Below are positions 21,853-34,345 of a DNA stretch of 64,000 nt, in pieces. How positions within the stretch are numbered: position 1 is the first letter of the stretch; every line of letters starts with the position of its first letter. The stretch is from assembly GCF_017591425.1 (NCBI RefSeq), contig NW_024465885.1:39874501-39938500 (forward strand). The letters run 5' to 3'. Made by a program: the position numbers and the translations under genes. The notes beneath the pieces are model-generated. The model worked only from the letters and a program-made list of their open reading frames with translations, was not told the DNA's origin and did no database searches. This stretch comes from Ochotona curzoniae. Its lineage: Eukaryota; Chordata; Mammalia; Lagomorpha; Ochotonidae.

Positions 21853-23129
21853 ATTCATAAGATTATAGCTGTAATAACAGCAGGCTGATGAATATTTCTA
21901 CAAATCATAAAATCTGTCCTTAAATTTTGTTGGTGTCTCTCTGCAGAGAAACTTCAGTGAGTCTATGGAGACATAGTCTTACTTGCCTGGTACTTTTGGG
22001 CACAGATTAATTTTATGAATTACAGTGTTAGGAGACTGCTAGGTGCCACATCAAATCTCTATCCACATCCATATTTGCATCATATCTATCTCTATAGCAT
22101 CCTTTAATTTCATAAGTAGAGAGAATACAATGCATATTTTAAAATTCATATCTCTAAAAAGCAAGAAACAAAATTTTAAAAAGCACTTGGTGTGTCTTAA
22201 AACTATGTGAGGTTCTAAGAGGAACCTAGGTATCTAGGAATTTTAATTTTGCGAGGGGTTATATCATAAACGGGTACTAGTAGTACATGATAGTTATTTT
22301 TGAATAATCTTCACTAACTAGATAAAATGTTTCATGCTATGATGTGCAATTCCCCAAATTTTGGGAGAAGTTTTCACTTGTCCATGAAGTAAAAGCCTGG
22401 AAATGTGACGCCCAGAAGCCAAAGAAGAGCAGAGTAGCATGGTGGAAAGAGCATGTGCAGGAATGTGCTAGTTAGTCTCACAGGGCTGCGGATCCTGCAG
22501 AGTGGGTGTTTCTTTTCTTGGAGTTCCTATCCTTAACTCTACTTCCAGGGATCTGGCTCAGCGGTTAGTTCCTTTCAGAAACAGCACTCTGTTGATGACG
22601 GAGAGGTTTTGCATTCTAGACCCAATGTGTCCCATATATCCAGTTCTTGGAGAAAAAGGATGATTTAAGGGAAACTGAATACAGAATAACCATGAAAGCA
22701 ACTGAACAGCTGCACAATAGATGCTCAGATGAACCCATCATAAAATATATGGTGTGTCAAAACAGCTAGGATACCAACGGGAAAATTCTGTCTTAAGGAC
22801 CATTGGCTTAGTGACATTGTGTTTGCCAAACAAGCACTGAACATCTGTTTTTGTCTTCCCTTTATTTTGTATTTCAGTCTTGAAAAAAATTCCTTAGAAT
22901 ATATTTTGCTTGGTTCACTAATGTTCCTCAAGGCTATTTCAAAAAGGAAGCTTTCAAATTGCTTTCTTAATGCATTAAAAATATGCTAACATATACTGCC
23001 AATTTAGCGTAAAGTCAAAGTCCCTCTGTTGCATGTAATAAGCATTCAGTAGGTTAATTTAAAGATATTTTAATTAAAATGCCCTTGCATTATGATTTTG
23101 CATGCTTATAAACATAGCTAACAGCTGTT

Positions 23130-23170
23130 TTCTCTCTCTCTCTCTATTTCTCCATCCCTCTCTCTCTCTT
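23130..23170 (+). repeat. CT microsatellite (imperfect)
   Basis: Two CT runs separated by 'atttctccatcc' form a pyrimidine tract of about 40 bp. Confidence 0.9.
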
Positions 23171-23924
23171 GTTACATTGAGGGGCTAATTTTGCTAGTAA
23201 GTTCTCTTGTGTGGCTACTGTACAGCATGCTTTATGCTTTTGCAATTGTCAAAACAAACTTCCCTACTCACAGGAACTCTGATCCAGTATCACTGTCAAA
23301 ATGTTTTACAACGATTCGGCCAAATGTTTGCAGAACAGCTGTGCTACTAGTCTGCCTGAGTCATTTCCCTTCTTCCCTTTTGGCCCAATCCTGTGATTCA
23401 TCATTCTGCTGTTAGAATATCTGCCTATTTTTAAAACCAGTCAAAGAAGGCAGCCACTGTTTAAAAGTAAACACCCTACACATCAACTTGGGGCAGCTCT
23501 GTAAGCAGCTTCGCAAGGCTGACATTTCTGCCTGGCAGGGATGCCAGCTAAGCCACATGGCATCAGGCAGTGAGGCAGAGGACTGGCTTCCAGGCTTGGA
23601 AGTATCCTTACGTTCGCCTTTGGTTTTCTTGTCTCTGCTGCCGTTTCCTGCTTGAGCTGGTCCAAGTTGATCCATGCTTGAACAAAAGTTTTTCATTTTG
23701 CTGATCTCTCTGAAATATCCACTATGTGCTTGTTTTCATGTCAACTAGTTAGACTTTAACTCAGGGAGTCCAAGCTTAAGCCTGCATGCATCTGCAGAAT
23801 CATCAGTATGACCACAGACATGCTTTAACAGGGTATGACTATAAATAAGTTTGCATATTTCCATAAGGAGTTCATTAATGCCAAGTGATACCAACTATTT
23901 GGTTTTTGAAAAATGACTATTTTA

Positions 23925-24020
23925 GTTGTACACCTTTAGAGGGCTTGAGATACATGTTCAATGCATAAAGATCAAATCACATTAGTTAGAACTATCATTT
24001 CCTTAAGCATTAAAAATGTT
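23925..24020 (-). repeat. LINE-1 3'-end relic
   Basis: 'tagttgtacacctttagagg' then 'tacatgttcaatgcataaag' and 'atcaaatcacattagttag' correspond to the reverse of a familiar L1 3' UTR segment. Only this short piece is recognisable. Confidence 0.55.
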
Positions 24021-25059
24021 TTTCATGAACACTTAGTGTTTGTACGTATTTATGAAATACACGGTGACTTGGCAGTGACCGTGCATTTCATAACTATAGT
24101 CGCTACTTACTATTTGCATTAATACAAATGTATAATTTCTATTTCTTCTTTTGAAAATAAAACAGGATGGAGTGTGACTTCAGAGGGGCAAGCATGGATA
24201 AAGTCTCAGGAAACCTTGCATTCCACTCTTGGCTGGCTTCCAGAATTCTTGACTACCCTGCCTGTTCTTATACTCAGCAGCGTAGGATTTTCCTGCTAAC
24301 CCGTGCCTGCTCTCGTGAGGGCACTTGATTATTAAGCTTGAGATGCCCAAGTGAAATATGTTCCCATTACCTATCCCAAGTTCTTCTGGCCTTCCCCCAA
24401 TGAAATAATATAGCCACGATGTCCAAGTGATTGAACTTATACTGAAGTAAATATAAGTGCGCCTAGGCAGCAACTCAATTTTACAGTTTAAACTTGATAA
24501 TGAAGCCTACTTCTAGATGGTTGATATTGACAACAAGCTGTTTATGCCTTTTATCCACCTCTTAATATAATGGAGTGGATTTAAAAAACTATAGTAATTG
24601 GCAGAATTTATCACTTCTAGTCTCAGAAGGACCTGGGAGTTGCAGCTCCATATATTCTCAAGACTTTTTTGGCCTGTCTGACAAAGGTCTTGGGAAAAAA
24701 AATGTTCAGTTTCTCCTTGGTCTGTTGAGCTAAAGTTAGAAAGCATTAGTGAACTCTAGACATCTATTGTCTGGCACAGGTGCAAATGTAAAATGGATTC
24801 ATATTTGCTGAGGTACTGCATTATTTTAAGCTACATTTAAGTGGCAGTATTATTGTACTACTCTTGGCTAGCATTTATCAAATACTATTAAGTAATGCAG
24901 CCATTGAGGTGTCTGGCAGACGTTAATATCATCCTTGTTTGGTTCTTTTGGAGGATTATCTTTGGTGCTTTTAAAGAAACACAGCCCCTTAGAAACTAGG
25001 ACTGTACTGGGTTCTACATTTTTCTTGTGGACTATGCTTTCTATTGATAGAGAGAGGGG

Positions 25060-25345
25060 ATAGCCTCTATATTTGTGGGTTTTATACCCGTGGATTCAGC
25101 CAATGGCAGATTGGAAATATTTAAAAAGAATGGATTGGTGTTGTGTGTGTCTGTGGATTTGCATATGCTAATCATATTCATTGCATTGATACATAATCTA
25201 GAAATGATTTAAAGTATATGGAAGTTGTGCATATGTTGCGCATAAACGTGTCATCAATTTATAGTTTAGATCTGAGTATGTATGGGTTTTGGAATCTATG
25301 AAGATCCTGAAATCACACAGACATCAAGGGATGTTTCGATATCAT
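25060..25345 (+). mobile_element. MER2/Tigger-like DNA transposon remnant
   Basis: Ordered matches to a non-autonomous mammalian Tigger-type element: 'cccgtggattcagccaatgg', 'aatctagaaatgatttaaag', 'gtatatggaagttgtgcata', then 'tatgggttttggaatc' and 'catcaagggatgtttcg'. A second relic of the same family lies at 50336-50490. Family assignment is from memory. Confidence 0.6.
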
Positions 25346-25947
25346 GAATGACCTTAATCACTTCTCAACAAAAGGGATTATTCAGTTATTATCAATACAT
25401 CTAATTGTGATTGTGCAAATAAAAAGATGTTAGCTTTCCTTGTTTAATTATGATGGAAAGTAGGTTTGATTTTACAAATTTCCCTTTTTGGCCTGTGGTC
25501 TGTATTATTTCCATTGTCCTAGTTACTGGGCTAGGTGTTGGCTAGGGCGAGTGAGCCTTCCAAGTCATATTTTGCCTGCAGAGGTTGGAGGTTTTGTTTC
25601 TCAAGGGTTGGTCCCCAGGCACCGGCCTGTCCCTGGAGGGGTTTGGGGGAGACTTGGGCATTTCAGGCCAAGTTGCTGCCACATTTCCTTAGTGCTTCTG
25701 AGAAATACAGCTTCTCATCCAGCTGCAGCTGCTGATGTTACATCAGTCCTTTAAGGACCGGCTCAGGATGACTGTACAGCAGTGGCACATGAGGTTTGCA
25801 GGGCTCTGTACTCAGTCACACTGTCCACAAAGCCAGGGATTCTGCTTCAGGTTGCAAGTGCTGTCTGGCACTCAGGGAGAGATGGCCTGGTTGGGTTGCT
25901 GCCTGTTAGCCTCTGGAACCCAGAGCGAGTTCCTGGTTAACGGCCTG

Positions 25948-26035
25948 TGAGTGGTGGTTTGTGGTTAAGAGCACAGGGCAAAACCATCAGAGCTTGCGAC
26001 ACTTTCGGCTGTTCACTTGGAGAAGTAATGCTTCT
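25948..26035 (+). repeat. Possible MIR head fragment
   Basis: 'agtggtggtttgtggttaag' followed by 'agcacagggcaaaaccatc' resembles the MIR start ('tagtggttaagagcacgggc'). The rest is not recognisable. Confidence 0.35.
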
Positions 26036-26227
26036 ATTTTTCACTAACAGATTTTTCTCTCTCACTGAGGTTGTTCTGGTTGTCTCATTATCTCCTTGTT
26101 AAAGCATTTTCGCGCATATCATATATTTTTTCCCTTTTTGTTTGTTTCTGGTTAATGTGAGACTATCAAAGACAAGCAGTCTTGTTAATTGGAGTGCTTC
26201 CAGGTTGGATACTTAATTCAGATTGTA

Positions 26228-26250
26228 ATTTATTTATTTATTTATTTTTT
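26228..26250 (+). repeat. ATTT tetranucleotide repeat
   Basis: About five TTTA/ATTT units ending in a T-run, about 200 bp upstream of the second coding exon. Confidence 0.85.
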
Positions 26251-26447
26251 CTGGCAGGACCTATTGAGCTCCTCATATTTCTGTGTGTACAGAAAAGCAG
26301 CAAGTTGTTGTCTTTTACATCTTATCTTCTCCCATAGCTAAGCAATTTATATAGGTGGCTCCCTAATTGTATCCACCTGGGTTTCCTGGCAGACGACTCC
26401 TAATAAGAGAAAGGGCTCCATTCTGAACATTTTGTGTTTGTGTTTAG

Positions 26448-26509
26448 ATGATACACCTCCTGAAGACTCCATTCCTTTGGTCTTTCCAGAATTAGACCAA
26501 CAGCTACAG
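26448..26509 (+). CDS. MAP3K7CL: MAP3K7CL second coding exon
   Basis: A 62-nt exon bounded by tgtttag|atga and ctacag|gtaaga. Its first two bases complete codon 24 (G|AT, Asp) and it ends on a codon boundary after codon 44. The peptide is DDTPPEDSIPLVFPELDQQL followed by Q. The 'SIP...LDxQLQ' motif is shared with TAK1 immediately before its C-terminal TAB2/TAB3-binding coiled coil. In human longer isoforms this exon is, as I recall, the first one common to all forms. The intron before it is about 8.3 kb. Confidence 0.95.
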
Positions 26510-26844
26510 GTAAGAATTTTCTTGTAATTTCCCTTTAATTGTTAGTGTTATAAAATGCAGTGAGCTGATCTAACTGGGAAAGACTGATTTGCAGACAGAG
26601 TAGGTAAGTCATCGAAGTTCTCTAGAACTGCATAGTCAGGCCCAAGTCCTTATGCAGTACCCCAGGTTGTTTGGCCATGGCACAAGAACACTGAGAACTT
26701 AGTCAAGGTGACTTCAAAGAGTTCATGTAAAATATGTGTTCTGAAGGAAGCTTCATGGATTTCAGAATTGTTGATGAAAAAAAAATTTTATTTCATTTTC
26801 ATGAACTTTTTGAAGAGTCCCTCAGTATAAACTACCTACTACAC

Positions 26845-26880
26845 TTTTTACAAATTTTAATTAATCAAGAGAGGCAGAGA

Positions 26881-26935
<55 letters not shown>

Positions 26936-27215
26936 ACAGGAAGGCTCCTATCTATTGCCCAAATGCTTGGGAGCATTTGGGTTCACTCCCCAATGCTTGC
27001 AGCAACCAGCATTGGACTGGAGCTCAAGTCTGGAGTTGAGGACTCAATCCAGGTTTGTTGCATGGGTGACTGGTACAAATGTGGTTGTACTGGTGGGAAG
27101 CTGGATTGGGTCACATGCTGCAGTGAGGGAATTGAACTCAGGCACTTCAAAATGGTAGGCTGGCATTATAATCAGCATCTTGACCCTCTAGGCCAAAGGC
27201 TTATTCCAGTTGCCA
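26845..27215 (-). mobile_element. Old CSINE with an expanded GA tract
   Basis: Minus-strand, strongly diverged CSINE. The body shows 'ggttcactccccaatgc', 'gctggattgggtcacatg' and a head 'tgaccctctaggccaaagg'. The usual GA-rich segment next to the tail has grown to an uninterrupted (GA)n of about 44 bp at 26885-26928. This is a SINE-seeded microsatellite. Confidence 0.75.
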
Positions 27216-27794
27216 TTTGGGGTTAGGACTAGTCCCTGATCTCCTTTGCTGTGGATGTCTCTAGATCATTGAAACTTGGCTCTGTTTTGGGTTAGTGATT
27301 GAACTCTATAGAGAAAACTTCTGTTTTGGACAAGACTTTGGATAATCTGCATTCTACTTCTAGCTCATTGCCCACTTCTCTGAGAATTTTTAATTGGATA
27401 TAAATATAGTTAACCTGAAAACTGCCTGATTTGATCTGTAAGACAAATATTTTATATACAGAGTTTCTGAATGACTTATCAAAATATATCTCATCTAAAT
27501 GTACCAGAATTATTTGAAAGGAGCTAATTTATGACATTTCAATTTCCTTTAGACGATGTATGGTAATTCAAGGCAAAGATCGCTCTAGAAAGAGTTTGCT
27601 GAAAATATCTGATTCTGGCCTTGCATCCACCCATTTATTGGAGTATTTAATTTTGTAGGTACATTTAGGCAAGTCAAACAAGGCAAATCTAACTCCCAGA
27701 CATAGATGCTTGGCTTAGTTACTACTTTCTTTCCCTAAATAAGCACTCAGGAGGAGCCTATAATCTCCAGCTTCCAGCAAGTTCTGAAATTCCC

Positions 27795-28115
27795 TATTAT
27801 GAATTTATTATCCCTTATCCAAAATGCTTGGGATGACAAGTGTTTAAGGTTTTTTTTTTAAATCAGATTTTTGGATTATTTTCATATACATAAAGGTGTC
27901 TTCACAGTGGGACTCAAATCTAAACATGAGAGTTATTTATGTTTCATATGTACCATATCCTAACGGTAACTTTAGGCAATGTTTCTAGTGTGTGTGAGGT
28001 ATGAGTGCAGCTTGTCCCAAGTGGTAAGGTGTGAAAATTTCCACTTGCAGCATCATACGGTGATGAAAAGTTTTCAGATTTTGAAGCAGTTTCGATTTTG
28101 GTTTAGGGATGCTCC
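27795..28115 (+). mobile_element. Tigger/MER44-like DNA transposon remnant
   Basis: Recognisable ordered segments: 'cccttatccaaaatgcttggg', cut here to its core 'atccaaaatgcttggga', then 'gtgtttaaggttt', 'catatacataaaggtgtc', 'gggactcaaatctaaacat', 'tatttatgtttcatatg' and an end 'cgattttggtttagggatgc'. The last part is the inverted counterpart of the start. It is an ancient non-autonomous element. Confidence 0.65.
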
Positions 28116-29714
28116 TTCTGTGCTTTGTACCCAGTCACTTCTTCCATTTGAGGGTGTACCTGGTGTCCTATAAATTTGGGATCTTGTTCCTGGATAGTCC
28201 CTGGCAAAAGGGGGAGGAGGTAAGAATGATCTCTCTGCAACTTGAGATGATGTTCCCGTTTGTTTGCTTCTGCTCTTACCTCAGTACTCAGGGCACAGAG
28301 CTAAAAACCCGGAAACAGCTAGGTTAGTTGGAAGGAACTGGTGTTCCACTGCTGGGTGGTCTCTAAAACCTGAGCAGGAGTCACGTGTGCTCTGGTTTCC
28401 TTTAGGTTCCTTCTTCTCACCTGGGCAGCAGCACTTCTACAGAAAGCTGGCTTTACTGAGTAGCACCAGTTATGCAGGTGCTACTAAAAGTTGACTAAGA
28501 GTGGTAAGGTATTACTGATCAAACAGTTGTTGCCAAAAGGCAGCCTAGGTCATTCCCTAAGACTTTCCCTTCAACTATCAGCCATTTTCTCACCTCTGAC
28601 CACATTGCAGGGTCTTCAGACTTGCTTTGCTGGTTCCTGGTATCTAACTGGACATTTTCTACCCTTTTCTCTCCCACCAATAATTCTTTTCAGATTGGAG
28701 AAGTATTTAGCGACCCTCATCTCACTTCCACATGTTATTATGGAAATAAGTAGACATGTACTGGAACAAAAACCCCAGTAAAACCATATTCAAGTTCTTA
28801 CTATCTCATCAAATTTGGAATCATGAATTGTGCTTTTGTGGACTGGAAAACAATGTCCCTCTTTGGTGATGTTATCAGTCTTTCTTGCCGTGGAGGACTC
28901 TCAGGATTCCCTGGCTATTACCCAGATAAATTTTCTGTTACGGTACTGCTAAGTCTATTTAAATTTTATAGCTTTAATTTCACTTGACATACATTAGAAA
29001 TTAAATACATTTAATTATTTTATTCTAATGAGAGAATTTCATCTGTATTGATCATTAATGAGTTATATAGCTTAGAGGGTGATATCAGACTCAGAGGCTT
29101 GTTTTTTTTTTTTTCCTCTTAGTGCTTTATCTCTTCATGGACTTAGACTATCTCCAGAATTACAACTAAAAATGTTTTAGGGCTTGCTGACAGAGGAAGG
29201 AAAGGACTGAGTTTGTTAGCTAATGTTTATCAGTTGAGATACTTGTTATTGGTGCCTCTATCTAGAGCTATTGTTTGCTACCTGTATTCTCTGTAATGGA
29301 GCATCAATAAGTAAAAAGCAAGTAGGTAGGAACTGAGAGAGGGAAATTTAACACAGAAAATGACGTAAGTAGAGTCTTGTTTTCATGCTTAGCATAAGCA
29401 CATCCATTTAAGCCATTCTACTGCAGGGAATTGCAGTACTGAATACGATAAAATTGCTTTATATATCAAAGGAGCAGTCTGTTACATGGAGCAGGCCTTC
29501 TTTATAGCCAGTCTCATGTGTTTTCATCACATAGTAATGGCATTTACTATGCTGTCAACTCTTGCAACCTACTGTGGATGTGTAAAACTTGGGTTATGAA
29601 GGCATATGGGGTTGTTACTGTTTTCTTGAGAATAGAACCTCAAAATCTTGCCTAGCATAAAATAAAGGATGCCAAGTGATGATAGCCAGCCCCACTCTCT
29701 GCAAACCCTTGGAC

Positions 29715-29870
29715 TGAAATTTCATTAATGTATATTGAATACCCAGTAGGCGAGAGGTGGTTTCCTACATAGGATCTCAGTCGACTACTGAAATAATTAT
29801 GTAAACTAAATATTATAATTCACTGTGTAGATGAGAAAGCTGATGTTAAATCTGGGGCCAAAAGAGTTGC
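29715..29870 (+). repeat. L2 element fragment
   Basis: 'taatgtatattgaataccca' (a typical L2 'tttattgagcaccta' segment), then 'ataggatctcag' and 'actgtgtagatgagaaagctg' (the 'ttacagatgaggaaactg' segment). It is diverged but in the right order. Confidence 0.55.
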
Positions 29871-30560
29871 TACCTTCCTCTTTGCCATAGATGCTTTGTG
29901 AAACTAAAGTTCCACTTGAATTAATTTGGTAAGTATAGATTTTTGTTTATTTGTTTTAGGTTAGCAAGGTTGTTATGATGGAGTATAGAGTAATCTCATA
30001 AAACATGTTCTGATCTTGACGTATCTATTACACATTCTTGGGTAGTTTTAAAAATGCAGCTACAAAATGTCTATTTGTTAAATACTCTAACACCAATGTG
30101 ACACCCCCCCTCTAGATTTTTATGTTGCTCTGCCAAGAATGTGGACATGTTTGAACATGTAATTCATGGTGCTACTATTTTCATGGAAGCCTAAAAAAGC
30201 CTCGTGTAAGAATAGCAGTGACGAGCATTTCTCTTGATGGCTCTATTAATGCAAAATGTTGGGCAAGAGACTTCAGAGTAAGTAGGTGTTACAGCAAACA
30301 TCTCTTCATAGTGCTCACTTGTGGGCCTTGGAACTTAGCCCAGCGGCAGGTGGAAGGTGATTTTGCTTTGAGCAGATTTCTTTCTTGGGACTGATTTTCT
30401 AAACTCCCCGCAGTCGTTAGCAGTATTTGGTCAGACACGGCTTAGATCTTGCAGGTAGAAGAAAGGAGTTTCTATTCCATGCCTACTTCCATGGACAAAT
30501 AAAAGATGAATATTTTTGTTTAGGTTTCAGTTTCCATTTATTCAAAGAAGTGGTAAAGAT

Positions 30561-30600
30561 CTCTCTCTCTCTCTCTCTCTCTTTCTCTCGCTCTCTCTTT
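30561..30600 (+). repeat. CT microsatellite
   Basis: A run of CT dinucleotides with two interruptions, 40 bp long. Confidence 0.92.
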
Positions 30601-30844
30601 TCCCTCCTCCACCTCCTCCTGAAGGATAAAAAATTCTGTAGTGGTCCCACAGTTTGGGAAACACGAAAAATGTGTCTTACATCTTAGTCTTGTTGGGTTT
30701 TTGGGAACTGTGCTTTGAACTATACATGATCCAAAGCATGGCTAAAATGTGATCTTAATGCATTGAAATAGGTAACATATTTTTATGATCAGGTGCAGAA
30801 AGTAATAACAGATAGATTGTAATTCATGTCCTAGTTGGAATCGG

Positions 30845-31060
30845 CAATGACTGAGGCGTGGGCATTAGAGTGGTCTGGATAACCTACAAATGTTATGACT
30901 TCTAGCATATTATTTAGTATTTCTAAGCCTCACTTTCTCAACTGCAAAGTGTTGATAACTGTGTTATCATAAGACTATGATATCATGAGACATGTTATCA
31001 TAACACTGTTATGAGACTATCATGAGTTAGTCTCATATCACTATTAGGATTCAATACAGT
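30845..31060 (+). repeat. MIR element ending in a palindrome-rich ATCATGAG tract
   Basis: 'gtgggcattagagtggtctgg' and 'aagcctcactttctcaactgc' (each in part) mark a MIR. From 30961 the tail has turned into interleaved direct and inverted copies of 'gttatcata' and 'atcatgag'. The tract is described as a finding. Confidence 0.55.
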
Positions 31061-33367
31061 TATGAGTAGATCTAGTACAATCTTTAGAAAAATAATTGCT
31101 CAATTGATATAAATTCTCTTCATGAGTGAAATTATTGATTGGGTAAGCTATTTAGAAACAGGTAAATAATTTATCTTTGTATATGCAAGATAAAAGAAAA
31201 GAAATGTCCGTTCTTTTCATCAAACAAAGATACTTGGACAGTAGTATGATATTTTTGAAGTTAAATTGAGCAATAGCTTCAATTTCTCCCGAAGTACTAA
31301 TCTAATCTGACAGTGACAGGTGTCTCTGTAGTACACACTGAACTTGCCTTTTCTGAGTCCGATAAGTTCAGAAACTGATGTCACCGCCACAAATAAACAA
31401 TTTCGTAGCTTCGGTTGTGTACTATAATATCTTGATATTCGAGAAACCTCTCTAGAAATTTTTTTGACACCTTACATCAACATACCCCTTGATACCCGAG
31501 ACATGAAAATGACCGAAAATAAAGGAGTCTCAAAAGTCCAGATTTCTAGCACTGTAGCCTAACACCCATTTGGACAGAAGTGCAGTTAGGAAATGGGTTC
31601 ATAGAAGGCATTGAAAATAGCTAAGGAACGAGTTGAAAAGAATCTTACTGGTCTTTGGCTGCCGTGACCATCCAGAAAACATCCAGCGCTACCTTTTTGT
31701 ATTACCCTAGTTCCTTTATTTGCTCATTTTGTGATTTGAGAAGCTCGGTGGCTGCTGTGGTAATGCTTATTGGAAAAATCTAAGGATGCTCTTGGGTTAT
31801 GGCACTCTTTTATTCAAGAGTACTTCAAAAACTTCGTGAAAAATGGAATTTAAAAAGAAGTTTCATTTGGCATAAGCATTTTTGAGTCTATGCAGTTTTT
31901 CTTCATAATGAATTTCTGTGAATGTATTGAAGTATCCTTATATCACTGGAAATGACTTAATCCAATGTAACATAGTGTATAAGATATACAGTATGAGTAT
32001 TAGGGCTTACTTGGATCATAATGTGGGTACTGTGAAGATGTCAGATTAAAAATTTGGAAAGAATTAAAATGCTCAGAAAATAGTTTTTAAATATTAGAAT
32101 AAATCTGGCTTATTTTTCCTCTTAAAGAAAGTATGATTGTGGTTATTGGGGTATTAAATGCAACATAAATTTAAGAGAAGCACACACTTTCCCCCTAAAA
32201 TAGATAACATTGAGACTCAAGGAATGCATACAAAGGCTGGTTAGTGACTGTAGCATATTAGGTTTCCTAAATATATCCTGTGTGTGGGAAGCTGAGCTAG
32301 GAAAGTTCAATTCTTATATTTTTGAAGTAGATGAGACCAGTAGTATTTGAAGAAGCCAAGTAGAAAACGGAAACACTTAATCCAGCTTTGCCCCTCGCTG
32401 AGGGATGCTTGGCTGGGACCTTTCCCACGGGGCTCTTTCCAGGGGCTGGAATCCACTATGGGAGGAGTGTGCTATGAATGGATGGTTCATGCAAGAGCCT
32501 GGATGCTATGGTGTGGTTCAAACCTGCATTCTTGGATCAGGACTCTGTGGTTTCTCTCTTACTTCATCTTGTTAAATCTGTCCTGATGATTGGGGTGGAT
32601 ACCAGAGAGAGTAGCAGCTGCCTTGTACTGCTCTGTAATTTAAAGCCTCTGCAAGCCCTGTTCCCACGCATGGAGGGAGGAAGTGTGAGGTAAGGGGCTG
32701 AGGAGGAAGAACGCCCTCCTGGGTTCTAAACTCATCCAAGCACCAATGTGCAACTTGAAAAAAATGGGCCTCAAAGTGGATTTGACACACTGTTAGAATG
32801 CTTTCCTTTATGTTTCTTGGAACCTGCTATGTTGGGTAGTAGACCAGATACTCTCACATTGAGTGGGTCCGAAGTTTTCAGTGGTCATGCAAGAATTGTG
32901 CTCTCATATGAGAGTGCTTCAAAAAGCCCATGGATAAGCAGAATGAGAAGATAAGTTTATTTGGGCACAAAAATCTTTGAAATCCATGCGTAAGGTTTTT
33001 TTTGTTGTTGGTGGTGGTGTTTTAGTTCATCTTCTCCACAACTTTTTTGACGTATCCCTGGACATTAGAAATATCTTTATCTTTTCATCATTTGAACTAG
33101 CTATGTTTGGATTTCTTTTCTTCAGAATATGATGTTATTCGTCATGCAAGAATGCAGGATAAATATTTTCAAAGCATTGGAGGATGTAGCACAATTATGG
33201 AGGAAACTTGCAAGGCAAATATCTTGATGTAAAAATAAATTGCCTATCTACAATCAAAATCAAGCACTGAGAATTGAAATAGGGTGCTATTAATCCAAGA
33301 AGTCAATAGATGTTTCTCAGGTGGTTTTTGAAGTAGGCATTTTTCAAGTATTTTAAATTTTTGCTTT

Positions 33368-33690
33368 AAAAGATTTACTTCTGTTTTTTGGAAAGGCAGA
33401 TTTATAAAGAGAAGGGGATAGAGAAAAATCTCTGTCCACTTGGACATGCTCTAACTGGCCACAATGATTGCAGTTGTTCCAAGGATCTAGGAGCCAGGAG
33501 CCAGAAGCTTCTTCTGGGTCTCCCATGAGGGTTCAGGATCCCAAGGCTTTGGATCATCCTCAACTGCTTTCCCAGGTCACAAACATGGAGCTGGATGGGA
33601 AGTGAGGCAGTAGGACACGAACTGGGGCCCATATGGGATCCAGGTGCATGCAAGCCAAGGATTCAGCCACTGAGCCATCACACTGAGCTC
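33368..33690 (-). mobile_element. CSINE
   Basis: Minus-strand full-length SINE with tail 'ggaaaggcagatttataaag', body 'gggtctcccatgagggttc' and head 'gagccatcacactgagctc'. Confidence 0.9.
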
Positions 33691-33699
33691 TTCTGCTTT

Positions 33700-34345
33700 T
33701 ATAAAAAGTTTACTTTATGTATTTGAAAGACAGAATGATCAAGAGGGAGAGTGAGGGTTACACAGAGAAAGAGATTTTGTTTTTCCCCCAAAGATTTATT
33801 TATTTTTATATGAAAGGAGATCTATGGAGAGGTCTTCCATCTGTTGGTTCACTGCCCAAATGGCCACAATGGCCAGAGCTAAACCTGTCAAAGCCGGGAA
33901 CCTGGAGCTTCTTCTGGGTCTCCCATGTGAGTGCAGAGGCCCAAGGACTTGAACCATCCTCTGCTGCTTTTCCAGGCTGTTAGCTGGAAGCTGGATCTGT
34001 ATTGGAGCATCTGGGACTCAAACTGGTGCCTGTATAGAATGATGGTAATATAGACAGAACATATGCTTCTGAGCTGATTCCAGAGAAAAGGATATTACTT
34101 CTGTTGGCTCACTCTTCAAATGGCTGCAGTGCGTGGAGCTGGACAAGGGTGCGAACATGGGCCTGGTCTCCTGTGTGGGAGTCAGGCTGTCTTCTGTTAC
34201 TTTCCCGTGCTCATTATTATCAGGGTGCTGAATTGGAAGCAGAGTAATTGGGACTCAAACTGGCGCTCTGCTATGAATGATGGTGTCCCAGGCGGAGGCC
34301 TAACTGTTAATTTGAACATGTGCTACAGTCTCTCAATACCATGTA
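33700..34345 (-). mobile_element. Older CSINE split by a nested CSINE
   Basis: The outer minus-strand copy is present as 33700-33778 (tail and GA-rich part) and 34081-34345 (body and head, with 'ggctcactcttcaaatggc' and 'ggcggaggcctaactgttaa'). The break is occupied by another CSINE. Confidence 0.8.
33779..34080 (-). mobile_element. CSINE nested in an older CSINE
   Basis: Minus-strand CSINE: 'aaagatttatttatttttat', 'ggttcactgcccaaatggcc', 'gggtctcccatgtgagtgc', ending in a diverged head. Imperfect flanking duplication: 'cagagaaagagatttt' (33763-33778) and 'cagagaaaaggatatt' (34081-34096). Confidence 0.82.

Larger units (their letters stand above)
18142..26447 (+). other. MAP3K7CL: MAP3K7CL intron 1 (about 8.3 kb)
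   Basis: GT-AG intron after the first coding exon, phase 1. It holds a TTC/pyrimidine tract, L2 and MIR fossils, a CSINE fragment, a CT tract, an L1 3'-end relic, a MER2/Tigger-like element and an ATTT repeat (26228-26250), each listed separately. Stretches 18410-19250, 19400-20730, 21860-23120, 24120-25050 and 25480-26220 show nothing I can name. The block 25480-25960 is richer in GC than the rest and is the most plausible place for an unseen alternative exon or element, though I find no supporting coding similarity. Confidence 0.85.
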
